NCBI RefSeq assembly: GCF_049701115.1
Contig: NZ_JBNATX010000001.1
Coordinates: 124,001 to 188,000 of the forward strand
From: Thermoanaerobacter sp049701115
GTDB lineage: Bacteria > Bacillota > Thermoanaerobacteria > Thermoanaerobacterales > Thermoanaerobacteraceae
Direction of reading: 5' to 3'
DNA length: 64,000 nucleotides
Positions 1 through 8,362 of the stretch are shown here, in pieces (the stretch's first letter is position 1; every line of letters begins with the position of its first letter). The translations under genes were made by a program, and so were the position numbers. The notes under the pieces were generated by a model that was not told where the DNA came from, did not search any database, and saw only the letters and a program-made list of their open reading frames with translations.

Positions 1-389
1 AAATAACAGACGTTCCTGGTGCCTCTAAAGTTTTTGGATTTGGTGTAGTGACTTACAGCAATGTAGCAAAGGAAAAAATATTAGGGGTTGACAAAAAGAC
101 GTTAGAATCTTACGGTGCAGTAAGCCCCGAAACTGCAAAAGAGATGGCTGAAAAAGTGAGGTCTCTGGCAAACGCGGATTTAGGCCTTTCCACAACTGGT
201 ATTGCTGGCCCATCAGGAGGGACCCCTGAAAAACCTGTAGGATTAGTATATGTAGGTTTTGCTACACCGCAGAAGACTTATATAAAAAAACTGATGTTAA
301 GTGGTGACAGGGATAGAATTCGCACAAGAGCTATGCTTCATGCTCTTGACATGGTAAGAAGGTATCTTGAAGGAAAACAAATTGATTAG
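1..389 (+). CDS. cinA: CinA family protein, C-terminal part (5' end outside window)
   Basis: This is the C-terminal CinA domain (competence/damage-inducible; NMN amidohydrolase-type). The reading frame is open from base 3 and begins inside the protein (ITDVPGASKV), so the GTG at 48 is not the true start. The motif TTGIAGPSGGTPEKPVG is the conserved glycine-rich signature of the family. It lies directly upstream of recA, an arrangement common in Firmicutes. The recA promoter overlaps its last codons. The family call is secure; the nicotinamide-related activity is known for the family and not shown here. Confidence 0.93.
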   Translation, partial: ITDVPGASKVFGFGVVTYSNVAKEKILGVDKKTLESYGAVSPETAKEMAEKVRSLANADLGLSTTGIAGPSGGTPEKPVGLVYVGFATPQKTYIKKLMLSGDRDRIRTRAMLHALDMVRRYLEGKQID

Positions 390-395
390 TATAAT
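367..395 (+). promoter_or_regulatory. sigma-A promoter of recA
   Basis: The -35 element TTGAAG (367-372) and -10 element TATAAT (390-395) are separated by 17 bases. The promoter overlaps the 3' end of cinA. I see no GAAC-N4-GTTC LexA box between here and the recA start. Confidence 0.75.
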
Positions 396-444
396 AATTT
401 TAATATGGAGAGGGGAACAAAATTTTATCAGGAGGTAAAAATTG

Positions 445-1470
445 ATGATTGAGAAACAAAAGGCTTTAGAAATTGCTATTAACCAAATAGAGCGGCAATT
501 TGGAAAGGGAGCCATAATGAGGCTCGGCGATACTGCCAAATTAAACGTAGAAGTAATACCAACAGGCTCAATCGAGCTGGATATAGCATTGGGAGTTGGA
601 GGTATACCCAGGGGTAGGATAATTGAGATTTTTGGACCTGAATCTTCTGGAAAGACCACCTTAGCCCTCCACATGATAGCAGAAGCTCAAAAAATGGGAG
701 GTACAGGAGCCTTCATAGATGCTGAGCATGCTCTTGACCCTGTATATGCTCAAAAACTTGGTGTAAATATAGAAGACCTCCTTGTATCTCAACCTGACAC
801 TGGAGAACAAGCTCTTGAGATAGCAGAAGCTTTGGTAAGAAGTGGTGCGGTAGATATAATCGTAATAGATTCTGTTGCAGCTTTAGTGCCCCGAGCCGAA
901 ATAGAAGGAGAAATGGGAGACAGTCACGTAGGTCTTCAAGCCAGACTCATGTCACAGGCCTTGAGGAAATTAGCAGGAGTAACCAGCAAATCCAAATCTA
1001 TAGTTGTATTTATAAATCAGCTAAGAGAAAAAGTAGGAGTAATGTTTGGAAATCCTGAAACTACCCCTGGTGGAAGAGCATTAAAATTTTATGCTACTAT
1101 AAGGCTTGATGTTAGAAAGGTTGATAACATAAAACAAGGGAATGAAATTGTAGGAAGTAGAACTCGCGTGAAGGTCGTAAAAAACAAAATCGCACCTCCT
1201 TTTAAACAAGCAGAATTTGATATAATGTATGGAGAAGGGATATCAAAAGAAGGAAGTATACTCGATTTGGGTGCAGCCCTTGATATAATAGAAAAAAGCG
1301 GTTCTTGGTATTCTTATAAGGACATAAAATTAGGCCAAGGAAGGGAAAATGCAAAGCAATTCTTAAAAGAAAATAAAGAAATAGCTGAGGAGATTGAAAG
1401 AAAAATCAGGGAAAATTTTAATCTTGCCTATAATAAGATAAAATCAACACCTGATAACCTATTAGAATAG
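445..1470 (+). CDS. recA: Recombinase RecA
   Basis: RecA forms ATP-dependent filaments on single-stranded DNA, catalyses strand exchange and activates LexA cleavage. The Walker A motif GPESSGKT lies near residue 64, and the INQLREKVGVMFG loop and the glycine-rich L2 region are present. Length (341 aa) is normal. ATG 445 is preferred: it sits 8 bases after GGAGGT (431-436), whereas the TTG at 442 is only 5 bases away. It is followed by a short hairpin and then recX, so the two are likely cotranscribed with partial attenuation between them. Confidence 0.98.
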   Translation: MIEKQKALEIAINQIERQFGKGAIMRLGDTAKLNVEVIPTGSIELDIALGVGGIPRGRIIEIFGPESSGKTTLALHMIAEAQKMGGTGAFIDAEHALDPVYAQKLGVNIEDLLVSQPDTGEQALEIAEALVRSGAVDIIVIDSVAALVPRAEIEGEMGDSHVGLQARLMSQALRKLAGVTSKSKSIVVFINQLREKVGVMFGNPETTPGGRALKFYATIRLDVRKVDNIKQGNEIVGSRTRVKVVKNKIAPPFKQAEFDIMYGEGISKEGSILDLGAALDIIEKSGSWYSYKDIKLGQGRENAKQFLKENKEIAEEIERKIRENFNLAYNKIKSTPDNLLE

Positions 1471-1490
1471 CCCCTGCAAGGGGTTATTTT
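1471..1490 (+). terminator. Weak hairpin between recA and recX
   Basis: CCCC-TGCA-GGGG stem starting right after the recA stop, followed by TTATTTTATT. The stem is short, so partial termination or attenuation is more likely than a full stop. Confidence 0.5.
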
Positions 1491-1508
1491 ATTAGCGAGG
1501 GGAAGAAA

Positions 1509-2102
1509 ATGGTTATTACTGGAGTGATAAAAAGAAAAAAAGATTCTAAGTATGATGTATTTATTGATGGGGAATATTCTTTTACTTGCGATATAGAAGC
1601 ACTTCTTGTGCTGGGTATTGAAGAAGGAAAAGAAATAAATAATGAACAGTATAAATATTATGTAAACTATATTGAAAGCAAAAATGCCAAAGACTATGCT
1701 TTTAGACTTTTATCAAAAAGAATACTCACTGAAAAGCAACTTATAGATAAGCTTAAACTAAAAGGTTTTTCAGAAGAAGCTATAGACAAAGCTTTATTGA
1801 AGGCAAAAGAGTATAATTATATAAACGACAAGAACTATGCAAAACTTTTCGTAGAAGAAAAGATTAGGAATCAATACAGTCGAAGAAGGATATACCACGA
1901 ACTCATAAAAAGAGGTATCAAAAAAGATATAATAGAAGAGGTATTGGAGACCTTATACCCATTTGAAAAAGAAATAGAAGTAATAAAACAAATCATTCAG
2001 AAGAAAAGAAAATCCTATGACGAGGTTCAAAAATTAAAGAGATATTTATACACAAATGGCTTTGAGATTGAAAATATTGAAAAGGCTTTAAACTTGACAT
2101 AA
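1509..2102 (+). CDS. recX: Regulatory protein RecX
   Basis: RecX binds RecA filaments and limits their activity. The 197-aa protein has the three-helix repeats of the family (AKDYAFRLLSKRILTEKQL and DKNYAKLFVEEKIRNQYSRRRI). It begins 38 bases after recA with SD GAGGGGAAG before ATG 1509. Position directly after recA is typical and supports coupled expression. The -35 box of the next gene lies in its last codons. Confidence 0.93.
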   Translation: MVITGVIKRKKDSKYDVFIDGEYSFTCDIEALLVLGIEEGKEINNEQYKYYVNYIESKNAKDYAFRLLSKRILTEKQLIDKLKLKGFSEEAIDKALLKAKEYNYINDKNYAKLFVEEKIRNQYSRRRIYHELIKRGIKKDIIEEVLETLYPFEKEIEVIKQIIQKKRKSYDEVQKLKRYLYTNGFEIENIEKALNLT

Positions 2103-2122
2103 TTTTGTAAAGGGTCTAAAAT
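2094..2122 (+). promoter_or_regulatory. sigma-A promoter of rny
   Basis: TTGACA (2094-2099), 17-base spacer, TAAAAT (2117-2122). The -35 is a perfect consensus inside the recX 3' end. The predicted transcription start is near 2129, which matters for the rny start codon. Confidence 0.8.
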
Positions 2123-2134
2123 AGAATATGAAAC

Positions 2135-3700
2135 ATGTACTTAAGGAGGTGTAGGAATATAAGCCATGTTGAATTGATAATCACAGCACTTATTGCAATA
2201 CTAGTCGGCTTTCTAGCAGGTTTTCTGGTGCGTAAGGTAATTGCCGAATCCAAGATAAAAAGTGCAGAAACTCTAGCCAGAACCATACTAGAAAGTGCCC
2301 GAAAGGATGCGGAGAATAAAAAGAGAGAAGCCTTGCTGGAAGCAAAAGAAGAAATTCACCGATTAAGAGCGGATTTTGAAAAAGAAGTAAGAGATAGAAG
2401 AGGAGAACTACAGAGACTTGAAAAAAGGCTTCTTCAGAAAGAAGAGTTGCTTGAAAAAAGGGCTGAAAGCCTTGAACAAAAAGAGAATTTGTTAGAACAA
2501 AAGCAAAAAGAAATTCAGCAGCTGGAAGAACAGATAACTCTTCTTCATAAAAGACAATTAGAGGAGTTAGAGAGGATTTCAGGACTTACTCAGGAAGAAG
2601 CGAAAAATATCTTATTAGAGAGTGTGCAAAAAGAGATACAGCACGATATGGCAGTAATGATCAAGGAAATGGAGAACAAAGCTAAAGAAGAAGCTGAGAA
2701 AAGAGCAAGGGAAATTGTAGGGCTAGCTATACAACGCTGTGCGGCAGATCATGCTGCTGAAACAACTGTATCGGTCGTTACTCTTCCTAATGATGAAATG
2801 AAAGGTCGGATAATAGGTAGGGAAGGTAGAAACATAAGGACTATTGAAACCCTAACAGGTATTGATTTAATAATCGATGATACTCCTGAAGCCGTAGTAA
2901 TTTCTGGTTTTGACCCAATAAGAAGAGAAATTGCAAGAATTGCCCTTGAGAAACTGATCGAAGACGGAAGAATACACCCAGCAAGGATAGAGGAAATGGT
3001 AGAAAAAGCCAAAAAAGAAGTAGACAATATGATAATAAAAGCTGGAGAAGAAGCTGCTTTTGAGGTAGGAGTTCATGGTTTACATCCAGAGCTTATAAAA
3101 CTTCTGGGCAGACTTAAATTTAGGACCAGCTATGGCCAAAATGTCCTTAAACATTCTATAGAGGTAGCTCATCTTGCAGGCCTTATGGCTTATGAACTAG
3201 GAGCAGATGCTTCTATTGCCAAAAGGGCTGGGCTTTTACACGATATAGGAAAGGCTGTTGACCATGAAGTGGAAGGGCCCCATGTAATGATAGGGGCAGA
3301 GCTTGCAAAAAGATATCATGAGTCCGATGCGGTGGTACATGCTATAATGGCTCACCACAATGATGTAGAGCCTCAAACAATTGAGGCAGTGTTAGTACAG
3401 GCAGCTGATGCAATCTCAGCGGCCAGACCGGGTGCACGGCGTGAGGCTTTGGAAGCATATATAAAGAGACTTGACAAGTTAGAGCAAATTGCTAATTCGT
3501 TTGAGGGTGTTGAAAAGGCCTATGCTATTCAGGCGGGTAGAGAGATAAGGATAATGGTAAAACCCGAAATTATAAGCGATGACGAACTTGTAATACTTGC
3601 GAGAAACATAAGTAAAAAGATTGAAGAGGAAGTTGAATATCCCGGCCAAATTAAAGTTACTGTAATAAGGGAGACAGTGGCTATTGATTATGCAAAGTGA
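2135..3700 (+). CDS. rny: Ribonuclease Y
   Basis: This is the membrane-anchored endoribonuclease that initiates mRNA decay in Firmicutes. Order of parts: one N-terminal transmembrane segment (ELIITALIAILVGFLAGFLV), a long charged coiled coil, a KH domain (GRIIGREGRNIRTIE) and an HD domain with LLHDIGK. The start is uncertain. The coordinates use the longest frame from ATG 2135, but that ATG is only about 6 bases from the predicted transcript start. The strong SD AAGGAGGT (2143-2150) lies downstream of it. The SD points to in-frame ATA 2159 (8-base spacing); the next conventional in-frame start is TTG 2174, with no SD. The true N-terminus is probably at 2159 or 2174. Confidence 0.95.
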   Translation: MYLRRCRNISHVELIITALIAILVGFLAGFLVRKVIAESKIKSAETLARTILESARKDAENKKREALLEAKEEIHRLRADFEKEVRDRRGELQRLEKRLLQKEELLEKRAESLEQKENLLEQKQKEIQQLEEQITLLHKRQLEELERISGLTQEEAKNILLESVQKEIQHDMAVMIKEMENKAKEEAEKRAREIVGLAIQRCAADHAAETTVSVVTLPNDEMKGRIIGREGRNIRTIETLTGIDLIIDDTPEAVVISGFDPIRREIARIALEKLIEDGRIHPARIEEMVEKAKKEVDNMIIKAGEEAAFEVGVHGLHPELIKLLGRLKFRTSYGQNVLKHSIEVAHLAGLMAYELGADASIAKRAGLLHDIGKAVDHEVEGPHVMIGAELAKRYHESDAVVHAIMAHHNDVEPQTIEAVLVQAADAISAARPGARREALEAYIKRLDKLEQIANSFEGVEKAYAIQAGREIRIMVKPEIISDDELVILARNISKKIEEEVEYPGQIKVTVIRETVAIDYAK

Positions 3701-3713
3701 AAAAATTTGAAAA

Positions 3714-3736
3714 AAAGCGTGCGTTTCGCACGCTTT
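3714..3736 (+). terminator. Hairpin after rny
   Basis: Perfect 10-bp stem AAAGCGTGCG / CGCACGCTTT with a TTT loop, starting 14 bases after the rny stop. There is little T-tract afterwards, so efficiency is uncertain. Confidence 0.6.
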
Positions 3737-3803
3737 AAAAGTTTATAAAATTGTGCAATAATAAAATTGAAGATATTTATAAAAATTCGTCTGGAGGTAT
3801 AAG

Positions 3804-4586
3804 ATGAAAATACTTATCTTAGGAGATATAGTTGGCAGACCTGGAAGGAATATTTTAAAAGAGAATTTAGAAGAGCTAAAAAAAGCCTATGACGTGGATT
3901 TAATCATAGCAAATGGCGAGAATGCTGCTGGAGGAAATGGTATAACAAGAAAGGTAGCTGACGAACTTTTTGAAATGGGTATTTCTCTTTTAACCACTGG
4001 CAATCATGTGTGGGACCAGAAAGAAATACTGCAATTCATAGATGAAGAGCCGAGAATTTTAAGACCTGCTAATTACCTCGAAGGAACTCCTGGCAGAGGT
4101 TCTGCCATAATAGAAGTAGGAGAAAAGAAGGTTGGAGTATTAAATCTTCAAGGTATTACCTTCATGCCTTGTAACAGAAATCCTTTTTTTGTGGCAGAAG
4201 AAGAAATAAAAAAATTAAAAAGGGAAACAAATATAATAATCGTCGACTTTCATGCCGAAGCTACATCAGAAAAAATAGCCATGGGATATTTTCTTGATGG
4301 GAAAGTAAGCTGTGTATTTGGTACCCATACCCATGTACAAACAGCAGACGAAAAGATTCTTCCACAAGGTACTGCGTACATCACAGATATAGGGATGACC
4401 GGACCCTATGAATCTGTGCTTGGAATAGACAAAGATTTAATCATCAAAAGATTTACTTCTTCTGTACCTGTAAGATTTGAAGTAGCAAAAGGTCCTGCGC
4501 AGATAAATGCAATAGTTGTTGAAATCGACGAAAGTACAGGAAAAGCTTTAAAAATAGAAAGAATTAATAAAATTTCTTCACAATAA
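3804..4586 (+). CDS. ymdB: YmdB-type metallophosphoesterase (2',3'-cAMP phosphodiesterase family)
   Basis: The 260-aa protein belongs to the TIGR00282/YmdB family of dinuclear metal phosphodiesterases. Visible metal-binding motifs in order: ILGDIVGRPGR at the N-terminus, NGENAAGGNG, GNHVWDQ, DFHAEATSEK and GTHTHVQTAD. The position after rny and before spoVS matches the Bacillus order rny-ymdB-spoVS. SD CTGGAGG precedes ATG 3804. In Bacillus the enzyme affects a biofilm/motility switch; whether that holds here is unknown. Confidence 0.93.
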   Translation: MKILILGDIVGRPGRNILKENLEELKKAYDVDLIIANGENAAGGNGITRKVADELFEMGISLLTTGNHVWDQKEILQFIDEEPRILRPANYLEGTPGRGSAIIEVGEKKVGVLNLQGITFMPCNRNPFFVAEEEIKKLKRETNIIIVDFHAEATSEKIAMGYFLDGKVSCVFGTHTHVQTADEKILPQGTAYITDIGMTGPYESVLGIDKDLIIKRFTSSVPVRFEVAKGPAQINAIVVEIDESTGKALKIERINKISSQ

Positions 4587-4587
4587 A

Positions 4588-4616
4588 GAAGGATTTTTTC
4601 ATTTGATGTAGAATAT
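4588..4616 (+). promoter_or_regulatory. sigma-H promoter of spoVS
   Basis: -35 GAAGGATTT (4588-4596) and -10 GTAGAATAT (4608-4616) match RNAGGAWWW and RNNGAATWW at every position with an 11-base spacer. Bacillus spoVS is a known sigma-H target, which fits. Confidence 0.85.
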
Positions 4617-4652
4617 TTAAAGTGAAAAAATTATTTTAAGGGGGAAAAAGTA

Positions 4653-4913
4653 ATGGAAGTATTAAAAGTTTCAGCAAAGTCTAATCCAAATGCTGTAGCA
4701 GGAGCATTGGCAGGAGTGATAAGAGAGCGGGGCGGTGCAGAAGTACAGGCGATAGGGGCAGGGGCTATTAATCAAGCTGTAAAAGCCGTTGCAATTGCAA
4801 GGGGTTTTGTTGCTCCAAGTGGCATAGATCTAATTTGTATTCCTGCTTTTACAGATATTGAGATAGATGGGGAGGAAAGAACGGCAATAAAATTGATTGT
4901 GGAACCGAGATAA
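4653..4913 (+). CDS. spoVS: Stage V sporulation protein S
   Basis: This 86-aa Alba-like protein is required for spore coat assembly and septation control in Bacillus. The sequence MEVLKVSAKSNPNAVAGALA and the IGAGAINQAVKA segment are diagnostic and nearly invariant in the family. It has its own sigma-H promoter and a strong terminator, so it forms a single-gene unit after ymdB. SD AAGGGGG precedes ATG 4653. Confidence 0.98.
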   Translation: MEVLKVSAKSNPNAVAGALAGVIRERGGAEVQAIGAGAINQAVKAVAIARGFVAPSGIDLICIPAFTDIEIDGEERTAIKLIVEPR

Positions 4914-4915
4914 TG

Positions 4916-4944
4916 AATAACCTGCGTTTCGCAGGTTATTTTAA
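4916..4944 (+). terminator. Terminator of spoVS
   Basis: 11-bp perfect stem AATAACCTGCG / CGCAGGTTATT with a TTT loop, followed by TTAAATTTT. Confidence 0.88.
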
Positions 4945-4978
4945 ATTTTAGAAAAATTATAAGGAAAGGTCGGAGAGA

Positions 4979-5830
4979 ATGTTTGCTGATTTGCACATGC
5001 ATTCAAAAGCTTCTGATGGGACAAATCCGCCACGGAAAGTGGTTGAATTATCAAAAGCACATGGACTTTCCTGTATTGCATTGACGGACCACGATACAGT
5101 AGAAGGATTAGAAGAAGCTATGGAAGCTTCTCTTGAATTTGGTATAGAAGTAATCCCGGGGATTGAATTTAACTGTTACTATGAAGGCCAAGAGGTTCAC
5201 ATTTTGGGATACTGTATAGATTACAGAAACAAACATTTTACTAAAAAGATTGAGGAAATGAAAAAGCTAAGAAATGATAGGGCAAAAGCTATGATAAAAA
5301 AATTAAATGACTTGGGAATCGAAATTACTATAGAAGATGTCTTAGAATTTACATCAGAAGGATTTGTAGGAAGACCCCATATAGCAAGAGCGATGGTCAA
5401 GAAAAATTACGTAAAGGATGTCAAAGAAGCCTTTGAAAAGTATATAGGCGTTGACGGACCGGCTTACGTGGAAAGATATCGCATCACTCCTGTAGAGGCA
5501 ATAGACTTAATACTAGCAAATGGAGGCGTTCCGGTTCTTGCTCATCCAGGGCTTCTTATCAATGACAGTGTGATTGAAGAATTAGTAAGAGCAGGTCTCG
5601 TAGGGATAGAAGTTTTTCACTCGAAACACACAGAAGAAGATGAAAAGAAATATTTAAAGAAGGCAAAAGATTACAATTTAATAATAACTGGAGGCTCGGA
5701 TTTTCACGGTATAGAAGTGGACGGAAAAGACTTGCTGGGCACGATAATGCTTGATTATAAATACGTGGAGATTTTAAAAAGCAAGTCAAAAAATTTAGAT
5801 AGAAATTTGACGACTTATAAGTTAAAATAA
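4979..5830 (+). CDS. PHP-domain phosphoesterase (YciV/TrpH-like)
   Basis: A 283-aa PHP-domain protein of the COG0613 family. Relatives include 3',5'-nucleotide bisphosphate phosphatases and 5'-3' RNase AM. Metal ligands are visible as DLHMHSKASDG at the N-terminus, LTDHDTVEG, GIEFNC, LAHPG and a C-terminal GGSDFHG. It starts at ATG 4979 after GGAGAG. The next gene follows after 37 bases and is probably cotranscribed. The family is clear; the substrate cannot be chosen from sequence alone. Confidence 0.88.
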   Translation: MFADLHMHSKASDGTNPPRKVVELSKAHGLSCIALTDHDTVEGLEEAMEASLEFGIEVIPGIEFNCYYEGQEVHILGYCIDYRNKHFTKKIEEMKKLRNDRAKAMIKKLNDLGIEITIEDVLEFTSEGFVGRPHIARAMVKKNYVKDVKEAFEKYIGVDGPAYVERYRITPVEAIDLILANGGVPVLAHPGLLINDSVIEELVRAGLVGIEVFHSKHTEEDEKKYLKKAKDYNLIITGGSDFHGIEVDGKDLLGTIMLDYKYVEILKSKSKNLDRNLTTYKLK

Positions 5831-5867
5831 TATTGTGACACTTATGACAAATTTGGAGGTGTAAAAA

Positions 5868-7055
5868 TTGAACCTATCACAAAATGCCTTGCAAATCACT
5901 CCTTCTATGACTTTGGAAATAACTGCAAAGGCTAAAAAATTGCGGGCTGAAGGGATAAACGTCATAGACTTTGGAGTAGGCGAGCCGGACTTTGATACTC
6001 CTGACTACATAAAAGAGGCTGCAATTGAAGCCATAAAAAGAGGATACACTAAATATACGCCATCTTCTGGAATCATAGAGTTAAAAAAAGCCATATGTGA
6101 AAAACTGTTAAAAGATAACGGTCTTCATTACACTCCTGAACAGATTGTGGTATCAAACGGTGCAAAACATTCGATATACAACGCTCTTTGTGCAATTTTA
6201 AATCCCGGGGATGAAGTGATAATACCCGTGCCTTACTGGTTAAGCTATCCTGAAATGGTGAGATTGGCTTATGGTAAACCTGTTTTTGTTTATACAAAGG
6301 AAGAAAATGATTTTAAAATAACTGCTGAAGAGCTAAAAAATGCTATTACACCCAGGACAAAGGCTATAATCTTAAACAGCCCAAACAACCCTTCTGGGGC
6401 CGTATATACTAAAGAAGAATTAGAAAAACTTGCTAAAGTAATTGAAGAGGCAAATATTTTCGTGATTTCAGATGAAATATATGAAAAGCTCATATATGAA
6501 GGAGAGCATGTAAGCATCGCTTCTTTAGGTGAAAAGATAAAGGAGCTGACAATCGTAGTAAATGGAATGTCAAAGGCTTATGCCATGACGGGATGGAGGA
6601 TAGGATACACGGCTTCTTCACTGGAAGTGGCGAAAGTCATGTCAAATATCCAGAGCCATACCACATCAAACCCCAATTCAATCGCTCAGTATGCTAGTGT
6701 TGCAGCCTTAAGAGGCGGAGAAGAAGAGATAAAGAAGATGAAAGAAGAATTTAACAGAAGAAGGCTTTATATGGTAGAAAGAGTGAACAAAATAAAAGAT
6801 TTAAGGTGTTCCACTCCTAAAGGTGCTTTTTACGTAATGGTAAACATAGAAAATTACATAGGGAAAACGATCAACGGAAAAACAATAAATGGTTCCATAG
6901 ATTTTGCAAACGCCTTAATTGAAGATGCAAATGTAGCTGTAGTACCCGCGCTGCCTTTTGGAATGGATAATTATGTGAGACTTTCTTATGCTACTTCCCT
7001 TGAAAGTATAGAAGAAGGTCTTGACAGAATTGAAAATCTTTTAAGTAGAAAATAA
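5868..7055 (+). CDS. aspC: Aspartate aminotransferase, PLP-dependent class I
   Basis: A fold-type I aminotransferase of the aspartate/prephenate aminotransferase subgroup (395 aa). Visible elements: FGVGEPDFDTPDYI near residue 36, SPNNPSG at 171-177, the PLP-contacting Asp in SDEIYE (202), the Schiff-base lysine in SKAYAMTGWR (Lys236), and the C-terminal arginine in YVRLSYA. Start is TTG 5868, 7 bases after GGAGGT. A perfect 18-bp stem follows the stop. It may also act on prephenate; sequence does not decide this. Confidence 0.93.
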   Translation: MNLSQNALQITPSMTLEITAKAKKLRAEGINVIDFGVGEPDFDTPDYIKEAAIEAIKRGYTKYTPSSGIIELKKAICEKLLKDNGLHYTPEQIVVSNGAKHSIYNALCAILNPGDEVIIPVPYWLSYPEMVRLAYGKPVFVYTKEENDFKITAEELKNAITPRTKAIILNSPNNPSGAVYTKEELEKLAKVIEEANIFVISDEIYEKLIYEGEHVSIASLGEKIKELTIVVNGMSKAYAMTGWRIGYTASSLEVAKVMSNIQSHTTSNPNSIAQYASVAALRGGEEEIKKMKEEFNRRRLYMVERVNKIKDLRCSTPKGAFYVMVNIENYIGKTINGKTINGSIDFANALIEDANVAVVPALPFGMDNYVRLSYATSLESIEEGLDRIENLLSRK

Positions 7056-7104
7056 AACTTATTAAAGCCCCTGCTATTAAGTTAAACAGGGGCTTTAATA
7101 AGTT
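7056..7104 (+). terminator. Terminator after the aminotransferase
   Basis: Perfect 18-bp inverted repeat (7056-7073 / 7087-7104) around a GC core GCCCCTG/CAGGGGC. It begins at the stop codon and ends 5 bases before the next promoter. Confidence 0.85.
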
Positions 7105-7108
7105 AAGT

Positions 7109-7137
7109 TTGCTCGGAATGTATTCAAATGGTATAAT
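7109..7137 (+). promoter_or_regulatory. sigma-A promoter of the lipoprotein-purB unit
   Basis: TTGCTC (7109-7114), 17-base spacer, TATAAT (7132-7137). Confidence 0.72.
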
Positions 7138-7168
7138 GGGGGTGAGATTTTCTAAAGGAGGGTTATTT

Positions 7169-8362
7169 ATGAAAAGGTACCTGTTATTTCTTTCTGTTTT
7201 GTTTATTTTTTCATCTCTTTTAACTTCATGTGCTGTTTCAGATGATACATTCAAAAAACTTGAAAAGTATCACTTTACTGCTAATTCAGATCCCACAATA
7301 ATATATGCGACCTCAGATAGAGTACTTTTGAGAGATAAAGGGGAGCTGGTTTTAGAATACAGAGGTAACTTTTATAAATTGCCTGTATCAATTGATGATT
7401 CTAAAGATGGTTTTATCACAGCAGTAACTGAAAATATAGTTATTGCAGGGAAAATAGAAAACGGAAGAATAGAGAGCTTACACCTTATAGATGTAATAAG
7501 CGGCAAAAGAATGGAATTAAAAGAAGAAGTCTTGAAGTACTTGGATGCACCTTTTTATTCTACAAAATTTTCTAATGACAACTATTTTGCATATATTAAT
7601 CAACCAAGAATTGACAAAGTAATAAACGTAATAGATTTGAAAAATTTTAGAGAGTTTACAGTTGATGTAAATACTCCGGTATATTATGCAGTTGCTTTAA
7701 AAGAAAATTCAGGTTATGCCATTTATTTTGAAAATAGCGATGGAATATATCGTAAAATTGCCAGTACACCTCCAGAAAAATTTACTTATGGACATTTGAT
7801 CGATGCAAATAATGAAGGAATAGTTTATATTTACAGAACTGAAGGATCCATAACAAAAGTATACAAAGTACAAAAAGATAAAAATATTAAAGAAATTGCT
7901 GAAATTAATGGAAGAATATTCCCGCTCAGGAAAGACAAAGATGCAATATCTTTTTTGGTAAATGAGGACATCTCATCAAACAGATTTGATTCAATGGTCA
8001 TTGTTAATTTAAAGGCAGAAAAAAAGATAGAAATAAATAATGTCTATCAGAATCTACTAATTGATGAACCTCTCTTTTATGATGACGGTTCTGTAGCTTT
8101 GATATTCCACAAGGATAAAGGTACAGAAATGATAAACACAGCCAACGGACAAAGCACTTTTTTAGAAAATTTTGATAAGATCAAGATAAAAGAATTAAAT
8201 ATCGACTTTCCTTTAGACCTTCAAAGAAATTATCCTCTATCCTATGGAAAAATTCTCAAAGTCGTCAAAACGAAAGATTCAATAAAGCTGTCACTGGTAG
8301 ATGAAAAAAATCGACCTTTAAAGGTAGTAGCAACTTATAATTTGAAGGAGGATGAAAGATGA
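7169..8362 (+). CDS. Putative lipoprotein of unknown function
   Basis: I do not recognise a family. The 397-aa protein has a type II signal peptide: MKRYLLFLSVLF then lipobox LLTSC with Cys21, so it should be lipid-anchored outside the membrane. The remainder is rich in beta-strand-like stretches (repeating hydrophobic/charged blocks with IDVISG, INVIDLKN), suggestive of a beta-propeller-like fold, which is a guess. Start ATG 7169 follows AAGGAGGG; an upstream in-frame start at 7109 would overlap the promoter. It overlaps purB by 4 bases (ATGA), so the two are translationally coupled. Confidence 0.8.
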   Translation: MKRYLLFLSVLFIFSSLLTSCAVSDDTFKKLEKYHFTANSDPTIIYATSDRVLLRDKGELVLEYRGNFYKLPVSIDDSKDGFITAVTENIVIAGKIENGRIESLHLIDVISGKRMELKEEVLKYLDAPFYSTKFSNDNYFAYINQPRIDKVINVIDLKNFREFTVDVNTPVYYAVALKENSGYAIYFENSDGIYRKIASTPPEKFTYGHLIDANNEGIVYIYRTEGSITKVYKVQKDKNIKEIAEINGRIFPLRKDKDAISFLVNEDISSNRFDSMVIVNLKAEKKIEINNVYQNLLIDEPLFYDDGSVALIFHKDKGTEMINTANGQSTFLENFDKIKIKELNIDFPLDLQRNYPLSYGKILKVVKTKDSIKLSLVDEKNRPLKVVATYNLKEDER

